From contig NZ_AP022834.1 in NCBI RefSeq assembly GCF_013394385.1, positions 868,001 to 932,000 on the forward strand: DNA of 64,000 nucleotides, written 5' to 3'. Numbering within the stretch: position 1 is the stretch's first letter; every line of letters starts with the position of its first letter. This DNA comes from Kocuria sp. TGY1127_2 (GTDB lineage: Bacteria; Actinomycetota; Actinomycetes; Actinomycetales; Micrococcaceae). Made by a program: the position numbers and the translations under genes. This document shows positions 16,610 to 23,074 of the stretch, piece by piece. The notes beneath the pieces were generated by a model. That model was given only the letters and a program-made list of their open reading frames with translations. It was not told where the DNA came from and made no database searches.

Positions 16610-18931
16610 ATGATGAATATCGGATCCTCTCGCACCATCGCCCGCTCTCGCTCGCACACCAGGGTACTCCTCTCGCTCCTGCTCGCTCTGCTCCTGGTCC
16701 TGACCGCATGGCTGGTCCTTCCCGGTGCCGCGGCCGACGACGCATCGAACAGACAGTCCGTTAAGACCAATGAACAAACCGCCGAGGTCTCCGGGCCCCG
16801 GACGGTCGACGTCGAGGGCAAGATCCGCGTTGAAGGCAGAGGTTGGAAGAATTCCGTCGCCGGGGGAGCGCGGATCGCCGTGAAATACGACAAAGGCACC
16901 GTGGCCGTGAACGGCGAGAGCGTCGTCAGCGAATTCGAGGCCGGCCCCGATGGAACCTTCTCCGCAGAGCTGCCTTTCCCCACGAAGGGGAACTCGGACA
17001 AGCCATGGCTCCCTGGTACCAACCACATGATCCACTTCTTGAGCGGAAGCCTCAAAGACGGTGACCTGCCACGCAACGCCGTTCTGAAGGTATCGGTGTC
17101 CGGAAAAGCCGGGTCGCCCGCTTCAGAGCTGCCGTGGGTTTCTGCGACGTCGTCGGCGGATTCCGGCGCGCCGGCAACCATCGACGTCGCGCCCTTCACC
17201 ACCGGGGAAGACTCCACGCTGCACCTGGTCGGCAAGGGATGGAAGACGGCAGACGGAAAGTCCGGCTCCATCGTGTCGATCAAGGTCAACTACCAGGCAC
17301 CATCCGGGCGCATCGACCAATACTCCCGTGGCGACCAGGCCATCAGCGATCATCTGGCCTCTCTCGGGAAATCCAAGGATCCGACCTCTTGGGTTCTTCT
17401 CATCCCGAAGGGTTCGGGCCCCGAGGACCCCGAACACGGCCTGTACACGATCGACCCGACGGGATCCTTCGACATCACCGTCAAAGCTCCCGACGAGTTG
17501 CGCCGGGGCAAGACCGGGCAATACATGACCATCACGGCGCAGTCCGGCCGGAACCTTGACGGGGATGTGCAGCGTCGAGCCGTCACCGCGCCGATCCCGG
17601 TCAATGGAAAGGCGGCCGAGCCCATTCAGGAAATCTCGGACGTCCAATGCACCACGCAGGCGAGCCGGCCCACCGCACGAATAGAGAACAAGACCATCGC
17701 CCGCGGTGAGAAGGTCCATCTGGTCGGCGAGGGATGGTGCAACCCCGGTGGCCAGACGGGGGCCCCTAAGGTCGCGGTGAAACTGGATGACGGCGCGATC
17801 TCCCGACGGGACGAAGAAATTCACTCCAACAAGACCATCTGGGCACTCGTCGATCCTGACCCGTCCACCGGGGTCCTCGACACATGGATCGCCCTGCCGG
17901 ATGGAACGACCTCTACATCGTCACCCGCGTTCTCCGAAGGCGGCCACACCCTGCGCCTTCTTTCGGGCTCCCTCCGCCCTGGCGATCTCTCCATGAGCTT
18001 TGGTGGCCGAGGCGTCCTCGACTTCACGTTAGGCGAGTACCGTCCCAACGATGCACCGCCCGCGCTCGGACTCGATGAACTCTCGGAGGGCTCGCGCCGG
18101 GGCGTCCGGGTGAACCGCGAGGGCACGCGGATCACGGTCGAAGTGCCCGGTGGTCAACCCAGGCAATGGGTCAGGGCCACCCCTTACGCCGAGGCAGCGC
18201 CTCGTAGCCAGTGGGGCAACGGCTGGACCCGCCTGGATTCGAACCGCTCTTTGAGCTACGACCTGCCCGACGACGCGGTGGCGGGCGACTACCGCCTCGT
18301 GGTCCAGAGCGGAGAGAGCGAGGACTTCGGAAGCTTGCTGGGTTGGGATCTGCTCACGATTCCCGAAAGCCACGGAAACTCACAGGCTGGTGCCGGCCCT
18401 GTCAATGACAATCGCGCTCAAGGGTCGACGGTGCCGCGGCAGCCCCGGGAAAACGCGGCAACGGTGTCCGGCAACGAGTCTCGATCGGAGCAGACGAGCG
18501 CTTCCGCCGCGGCCCCCGTGAGCGCTGCGGCCGTACGTGAGATGACGAACCTGGGCCGGGTCCAGGACCAGAACCCGCGCCACGCCCGAGTGCTCCGCGT
18601 GCTCCGAGCCCCTGCTCCGGCCACACACTCCTTGGGGCATCAACCCCAAGGGCCCGCCAAACGTGTTGCGGCCGCGCTCCAGGAATCCCCGAAGGCCTCT
18701 CACCACACGGCAAGCCCCTCGGTCTCCCCGTCTGCTCGGAGCCAGGCGCGGAACTCGCAGGACCGGGAATTTCAGGAGCAGAGCGCGGACGGGCAGGAAG
18801 CAACGTTCATCCATAAGGTTTTCACCTGGAACAACGTGCTGCTCGCACTCGCCGGGGCACTTCTTCTGGCCGTGATTCTGTACTCGACTCGCAAGCCATC
18901 CGATCCTACTTCGGAGACTTCAGAGGAATAA
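16610..18931 (+). CDS. Large exported surface protein with repeated Ig-like domains and C-terminal membrane anchor
   Basis: A 773-residue protein. A signal peptide (hydrophobic run about 18-38, GAAADD cleavage area) leads to four domain-sized units: about 40-165 (GRGWKN, VAVNGES, FLSGSLKDGD), about 187-335 (GKGWKT), about 350-475 (GEGWCNPGG, VAVKLDDG, LLSGSLRPGD) and a degenerate unit about 477-585. A Ser/Ala/Pro/His-rich linker (600-730) follows, then one membrane helix at about 738-757 and a short charged tail. The first and third units match a domain in the beta-propeller protein at 23075. Two cysteines flank the third unit. It has no sortase motif. It lies between the binding lipoprotein and ABC permeases of an iron-regulated locus; a ligand-capture role at the envelope is inferred. 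I do not recognise a named family, and see no NEAT or HtaA signature. Confidence 0.75.
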   Translation: MMNIGSSRTIARSRSHTRVLLSLLLALLLVLTAWLVLPGAAADDASNRQSVKTNEQTAEVSGPRTVDVEGKIRVEGRGWKNSVAGGARIAVKYDKGTVAVNGESVVSEFEAGPDGTFSAELPFPTKGNSDKPWLPGTNHMIHFLSGSLKDGDLPRNAVLKVSVSGKAGSPASELPWVSATSSADSGAPATIDVAPFTTGEDSTLHLVGKGWKTADGKSGSIVSIKVNYQAPSGRIDQYSRGDQAISDHLASLGKSKDPTSWVLLIPKGSGPEDPEHGLYTIDPTGSFDITVKAPDELRRGKTGQYMTITAQSGRNLDGDVQRRAVTAPIPVNGKAAEPIQEISDVQCTTQASRPTARIENKTIARGEKVHLVGEGWCNPGGQTGAPKVAVKLDDGAISRRDEEIHSNKTIWALVDPDPSTGVLDTWIALPDGTTSTSSPAFSEGGHTLRLLSGSLRPGDLSMSFGGRGVLDFTLGEYRPNDAPPALGLDELSEGSRRGVRVNREGTRITVEVPGGQPRQWVRATPYAEAAPRSQWGNGWTRLDSNRSLSYDLPDDAVAGDYRLVVQSGESEDFGSLLGWDLLTIPESHGNSQAGAGPVNDNRAQGSTVPRQPRENAATVSGNESRSEQTSASAAAPVSAAAVREMTNLGRVQDQNPRHARVLRVLRAPAPATHSLGHQPQGPAKRVAAALQESPKASHHTASPSVSPSARSQARNSQDREFQEQSADGQEATFIHKVFTWNNVLLALAGALLLAVILYSTRKPSDPTSETSEE

Positions 18932-18950
18932 GGAAGGAATCGAAACCATC

Positions 18951-19961
18951 ATGATCAGCTCGCACTTCCATCGGTCACTCATGGTCCTGTGGACCGTGGT
19001 TGGCGTTCTCCTGCTGGGGATCACGGCATCCTCTGCGCTTCCGCCGGGCGGCGCGAAGAGTAGCACGCAGGGTACCTCGTCTTCCGTCTCGCCGGGCATG
19101 CTCAAAGCCGGTGACACCATCCACTTCACCCTGACCGGATTCCCAAAGAACGAGCAGGTCTACGTCAAGATCGACAACGGCAATGCATGTCCCGCCGACG
19201 CCGCTCAGGGCGCGTGCGTGGTTCACCAACAGAAATCAGATGGCAGCGGCCGCGTGGACGGCTCGTTCATCCTGCCGAAGGACCTGAAAGATGGCAAGCA
19301 CACCCTCCGTTTCCTGGCCACGGAGCTCCTACCGGGCAAGGGAAGCAAGGGTTTCACCAACATCAGCCCGGAATTCACCACGGCCGGGGTCAACCAGAAC
19401 TCCTCGGGGGGTCACCGCTATAACGTCACGTCGGAAGACATTCTCTCCGGAGGCACGCGGCAGGATGCAGGATCCGGCGATCATGCGGCGAATCACGGGG
19501 GCAATGGCGAAGGATCGTCCGGGAACGGGCAAGGACCGAACCTCAGCCAGCCCGGGGAGCAGACCGGGGGAGCCGGTGAGAACGGCCGGGGCGACGACGC
19601 GATCGAGTATGTCGATGCCGACGGCCACCCGATCTCCAAGGAAGAATACGACCGGCTGATGGCCGGGTCCTCGGGCGCAGGCGACGAGTCCGGCTCGGAG
19701 CATCACGACGGCGCAGAGAACAAGAACGCGGAGAGCGGAAAGAGCGACGACGCCAAGGACAAGTCGAAGCGCACGGCAACGGCGAGCCCGGGTGCCACAG
19801 CCAAGAAAACCGGGGGCCACGCCGAGAACGCTTCGACCGAAACCAAGAAAGATTCCGTTGAATTCCCCTGGGTTGGCACCATCGCTTTCGTTGTCATGGC
19901 CCTGATCGCCGCGACCGTCTGGTATGTCCGACGCCGTCGCGCCACGACTCAGAAATCCTAG
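18951..19961 (+). CDS. Exported surface protein with one Ig-like domain and C-terminal membrane anchor
   Basis: A 336-residue protein with a signal peptide (hydrophobic run about 9-28), then a compact domain about 32-148 (LKAGDTIHFTLTGF..., YVKIDNGNACPAD..., a second Cys in GACVVHQ, then DGKHTLRFLATELLPG). That order of strands and the HTLRFLxxxLLPG ending recall the Ig-like domains of the neighbouring 773-residue protein, more loosely. A long linker rich in Gly, Asp, Glu and Ser follows (150-295), then a membrane helix at about 303-322 and RRRRATTQKS at the cytoplasmic end. AAGGAAGGA lies 9 bases before the ATG and the gap to the preceding gene is only 19 bp, so it is in the same operon. Function is unassigned; a membrane-proximal relay partner is plausible. 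Confidence 0.7.
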   Translation: MISSHFHRSLMVLWTVVGVLLLGITASSALPPGGAKSSTQGTSSSVSPGMLKAGDTIHFTLTGFPKNEQVYVKIDNGNACPADAAQGACVVHQQKSDGSGRVDGSFILPKDLKDGKHTLRFLATELLPGKGSKGFTNISPEFTTAGVNQNSSGGHRYNVTSEDILSGGTRQDAGSGDHAANHGGNGEGSSGNGQGPNLSQPGEQTGGAGENGRGDDAIEYVDADGHPISKEEYDRLMAGSSGAGDESGSEHHDGAENKNAESGKSDDAKDKSKRTATASPGATAKKTGGHAENASTETKKDSVEFPWVGTIAFVVMALIAATVWYVRRRRATTQKS

Positions 19962-19967
19962 GCGGCG

Positions 19968-21029
19968 GTGCGAGGTGATCATCCCTCTCGTGGCACTGCC
20001 ATCGTGGTCGACTCCATGACGGTCTCGGATGGGCGGCGGCATTCGCTGGGTCGAGTCGTCTGGTGCGGACTCTTCGGGGTCTGTGCGGTGGCGTCCGTTC
20101 TTGCCTCGCTGCGCTTCGGATCCAACGGGCTGACCGGTTCCGACGTCGCCGAAGTCTTCCGCGGGGCAGGCTCGGCTACTGCCCGCACCATCGTGATGGA
20201 ACAGCGGATACCCCGTACCCTGCTGGGTCTCCTCTGCGGGGCGGCCCTCGGAGTCGCGGGCTCCCTGATGCAGTCGCTGACGCGCAACCCCCTGGCGGAA
20301 CCTGGGCTGATGGGTGTCAACTCGGGCGCCTCCGTCGCCGTCGTGCTGTCCGTGGTGCTGTTCGGGCCGCTGAACATCCACCTCTACATGCTCGCGGCGC
20401 TCGTGGGAGCGGCCGTAGCCGGCGCCGGGGTCTTTGTCCTAGGCCGTGGGGAAACGGGATCGATTGTTCGCCTTGCGCTCGCGGGTGTTGCTCTCTCCGC
20501 GGCTCTGGCCGCGGTCAACCAGGCGTTGGTCCTATCCAACCGGGACGCCTTCGACGAGTTTCGACTCTGGGTCGCTGGCTCCCTTGAGGGGCGGGACATC
20601 GCGATCGTGGAGTCGGTCGGCCCCATGATTGCGCTCGGGCTGATTCTGGCCGTTGCCGTGGGCCCTTCGATCAATGCCTTGGCCCTTGGGGAGGAATCCG
20701 GCGTCGCACTCGGCGTCCGACTCGTCAGGACGCAGACGATCACCTTGGTCTCCGTGGCCCTGCTGACGGGGGCGGCCACCGCGGCCATGGGCCCGGTGGC
20801 CTTTGTGGGACTGGCCGTCCCATTCGTGGTCCGCCGGGCGGTGGGCAATGACGTCCGATGGGTCAACGCCGGGTCCCTCCTTCTGGGGCCCGCATGGCTG
20901 CTGGCGGCGGACGTCCTGGCCCGTATCGTCATCGCACCGCAAGAGACGCAGGTAGGAATCATCGCGACCCTGGCCGGAGGCCCTTTGTTCATGGCGATGA
21001 TGTCCGGTCGGCGGGTGAGGTCCCTGTGA
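19968..21029 (+). CDS. FecCD-family iron-compound ABC permease (first subunit of second system)
   Basis: A 353-residue BtuC/FecCD-family permease with MEQRIPRTLLGLLCGAALG, MQSLTRNPLAEPGLMGVNSG and GPVAFVGLAVPFVVR as family markers. GTG 19968 is used as the start, 6 bp after the preceding stop. No strong Shine-Dalgarno precedes it, and an ATG at 20016 is an alternative that would still keep all helices, so the N-terminus is uncertain. Its closest relative in the window is the permease at 1649, in the same first position of its set. The next permease begins in its stop codon (GTGA). Confidence 0.88.
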   Translation: MRGDHPSRGTAIVVDSMTVSDGRRHSLGRVVWCGLFGVCAVASVLASLRFGSNGLTGSDVAEVFRGAGSATARTIVMEQRIPRTLLGLLCGAALGVAGSLMQSLTRNPLAEPGLMGVNSGASVAVVLSVVLFGPLNIHLYMLAALVGAAVAGAGVFVLGRGETGSIVRLALAGVALSAALAAVNQALVLSNRDAFDEFRLWVAGSLEGRDIAIVESVGPMIALGLILAVAVGPSINALALGEESGVALGVRLVRTQTITLVSVALLTGAATAAMGPVAFVGLAVPFVVRRAVGNDVRWVNAGSLLLGPAWLLAADVLARIVIAPQETQVGIIATLAGGPLFMAMMSGRRVRSL

Positions 21030-22108
21030 GCGCGACAACGAACCGTCGGGGAATCGGCAAAGGACCGTTCCGAAAGGACCTCTCGGGCCGTTCCGTCCTC
21101 TCGGTGAGGCGGGGCATCAGCGCGGACATCCCGGTTCGCCAGCTGGTCGTGCACCTGATTCTCGTCCTGGTGGTGGTGACGGTCTCGGCCTGGGCCATGA
21201 CACAGGGCGAACGGGACCTCGGCCCCTCGGGCGTGTACCAGGCACTCATGGGCAGGGGAGACCGGCTCGATATCTACTTCGTGAACCAGGTCCGGTTGCC
21301 CAGGGTGGTCGCCGCGATCGGGGTGGGCGCCGCGCTGGGTCTTTCTGGTGCGATCTTCCAGGTTCTTTCCGGCAACGCCCTGGGCAGCCCCGACGTCATC
21401 GGCTTCACCCATGGTGCGGCCACGGGAGCGTTGTTGCAGATCCTCGTGTTCGACGCCGGTCCACTCGGTGTCGCGTCCGGAGCGATCCTGGGCGGATTCG
21501 GCACGGCCCTCGTGGTGTACCTGTTGACCAGGCGCACCGGGCTGCGAGGATACCGACTCGTTCTGATCGGAATTGGCACCGGAGCCACGTTGGGCGCGGT
21601 CAACTCGCTCCTGGTGGTTCGGGCTTCGTTGACGCAGGCGCAGACCGCAGCCTCCTGGCTCGCGGGATCTCTGAACACCATGAATTGGAGCAAAACGCTC
21701 CTGATTGCGGCCGGGCTCCTGATTCTGACCCCGCTCCTGATGAAGGCTTCCAGGCCGATGGCGATGCTCCGGTTCGGGGACCAACTCGCCGTCGGGAGGG
21801 GGATACGGGTCAACGGGTGGCGAGTGACCGGGATGTTCGTGGGAGTGCTCCTGGTCGGTCTGGCCACCTCGATCACCGGCCCGCTGGCCTTCGTGGCACT
21901 GGCGGCCCCGCACATCGGCAGGAGCCTGACCCCCTCGCGCGGCGCAGGGCTGATCACCGCGGCACTCATGGGGGCGGTAACCGTCCTCTGCGCGGATGTG
22001 GCGGGCCAGTATCTCCTGCCCGTTTCGCTCAACGCGGGCGTGGTGACCGGCGCGTTGGGCGGCCTGTATCTGGTGTACCTGATCATCATGGAACGGAGGA
22101 GAGCATGA
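21026..22108 (+). CDS. FecCD-family iron-compound ABC permease (second subunit of second system)
   Basis: A 360-residue BtuC/FecCD-family permease. After a basic leader of about 38 residues come the helices, with RLPRVVAAIGVGAALG, VLSGNALGSPDVIGF and GPLAFVALAAPHIGR as markers. The start is GTG 21026, overlapping the previous stop (GTGA), with GTGAGG upstream. An in-frame extension back to 20858 would lie within the previous gene and is rejected. It corresponds to the permease at 2725. The ATPase gene follows with an ATGA overlap. Confidence 0.9.
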   Translation: MSATTNRRGIGKGPFRKDLSGRSVLSVRRGISADIPVRQLVVHLILVLVVVTVSAWAMTQGERDLGPSGVYQALMGRGDRLDIYFVNQVRLPRVVAAIGVGAALGLSGAIFQVLSGNALGSPDVIGFTHGAATGALLQILVFDAGPLGVASGAILGGFGTALVVYLLTRRTGLRGYRLVLIGIGTGATLGAVNSLLVVRASLTQAQTAASWLAGSLNTMNWSKTLLIAAGLLILTPLLMKASRPMAMLRFGDQLAVGRGIRVNGWRVTGMFVGVLLVGLATSITGPLAFVALAAPHIGRSLTPSRGAGLITAALMGAVTVLCADVAGQYLLPVSLNAGVVTGALGGLYLVYLIIMERRRA

Positions 22109-22914
22109 ACGAAACGACGGCTCGTCGGAGCAGATTGCGCGCCGAAGGGATCACCGTGGGCTACGGGCAGGACGCGGTGCTCCCTGGGATTGACTTCGAG
22201 GTTCCCGACGGCGAGCTAACGGTGATCCTGGGGCCGAACGCCTGTGGAAAGTCCACTCTGCTCAAGACGCTGTCACGGGTGCTGACTCCATCCGCGGGAA
22301 AGATCTTCCTGGACGACGCCGCCATGGACAAGAGCCGTACCAAGGACATTGCCCGGGTGTTGGCGATGCTGCCGCAAACCCCGGAGGCTCCCTCGGGGGT
22401 GAGCGTCGCCGACGTCGTCGCTCGTGGGCGTTACCCGCATCAGTCGCTGTTGCGTGCGTGGACCGATGAGGACGAACGCGCGTGTGTCGACGCGATGACA
22501 GCGGCGAATGTTCTGTCACTCAGAGAACGGTCCTTGGAAGCACTTTCCGGCGGGCAGCGCCAGCGGGTCTGGATCGCGATGACGTTGGCCCAGGACACAC
22601 CCTTGATCTTGCTCGATGAGCCCACCACTTACCTGGACATCACTCACCAGGTCGAGGTGCTCAATCTGACTCGCCGACTCCATGGCACGGGCCGAACGAT
22701 CGTCATGGTTCTCCACGACCTCAACCTCGCCTTTAGGTATGCCACCCGACTCGTCCTGATGCGGGACGGAAGGATCATCTCCCAGGGAAGGCCCCGTGAG
22801 ATCGTCGATGCCGCCCTGATCCGCGACGTGTTCGACCTCGACGCCTTGGTCGTGGAAGACCCCGTGACCGGTGCGCCCCTGGTCGTCCCCGAGGAAAGCA
22901 CATTGCAACGATAA
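22105..22914 (+). CDS. Iron-compound ABC transporter ATPase (second system)
   Basis: A 269-residue ABC ATPase with Walker A GPNACGKST, Q-loop MLPQTP, signature LSGGQRQR, Walker B ILLDEPTTYLDI and H-loop VLHDLN, ending in DPVTGAPLVVPEE. It is strikingly similar to the ATPase at 3855, which suggests the two import systems are paralogous. The start is ATG 22105 in the stop of the permease gene, with a strong GGAGGA site. Two IdeR-like boxes follow immediately after the stop codon and belong to the next gene. Confidence 0.93.
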   Translation: MNETTARRSRLRAEGITVGYGQDAVLPGIDFEVPDGELTVILGPNACGKSTLLKTLSRVLTPSAGKIFLDDAAMDKSRTKDIARVLAMLPQTPEAPSGVSVADVVARGRYPHQSLLRAWTDEDERACVDAMTAANVLSLRERSLEALSGGQRQRVWIAMTLAQDTPLILLDEPTTYLDITHQVEVLNLTRRLHGTGRTIVMVLHDLNLAFRYATRLVLMRDGRIISQGRPREIVDAALIRDVFDLDALVVEDPVTGAPLVVPEESTLQR

Positions 22915-22915
22915 C

Positions 22916-22934
22916 TAAGGTTACCTTAAGCGCG
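22916..22934 (+). promoter_or_regulatory. IdeR/DtxR-like iron box, first of a tandem pair
   Basis: TAAGGTTACCTTAAGCGCG, starting 2 bp after the ATPase stop codon. It holds the near-palindrome TAAGGTTACCTTA and matches the IdeR consensus at 12 of 19 positions. It covers the likely -35 region of the beta-propeller gene. Confidence 0.55.
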
Positions 22935-22949
22935 AGAGTAGGTTAGCTT
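22921..22949 (+). promoter_or_regulatory. Possible promoter of beta-propeller gene, embedded in iron boxes
   Basis: TTACCT (22921-22926) and TAGCTT (22944-22949) with 17-bp spacing. Both hexamers are only moderate matches, but each lies inside one of the two iron boxes. Confidence 0.35.
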
Positions 22950-22956
22950 TAACACG
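22938..22956 (+). promoter_or_regulatory. IdeR/DtxR-like iron box, second of a tandem pair
   Basis: GTAGGTTAGCTTTAACACG contains the uninterrupted core AGGTTAGC of the IdeR/DtxR consensus and matches 12 of 19 positions. It is centred 22 bp from the first box, about two helical turns, so two IdeR dimer pairs could bind the same face of the DNA. It overlaps the likely -10 element of the gene at 23075. Confidence 0.6.
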
Positions 22957-23074
22957 TACCAAGGGTTGTCGTTGTGATAATCCGGTCCGGTTTCTGCGAA
23001 TGCGGCAAACGAACCGATATTCCCGCCGACGGCTCATGGACATCAATCGCATCCAGAAAACTATGAGGATCACT

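Noticed and set aside
16610-18931. HtaA- or NEAT-type haem receptor
   Set aside because: No NEAT or HtaA sequence motif is visible; the repeats have their own GW/VAVK/FLSGSL pattern. The role remains inferred from context only.
18840-18931. Sortase signal in the 773-residue protein
   Set aside because: There is a C-terminal helix and a charged tail but no LPXTG or LAXTG motif before it.
19329-20381. 350-codon minus-strand open frame
   Set aside because: Antisense to the 336-residue surface protein and a permease; no ribosome site or known motif.
20384-21913. 509-codon minus-strand open frame across the second permease pair
   Set aside because: It is antisense to two clear FecCD permeases, has a low-complexity Arg/Pro/Ser composition and no recognisable domain; long shadow frames are normal in GC-rich DNA.
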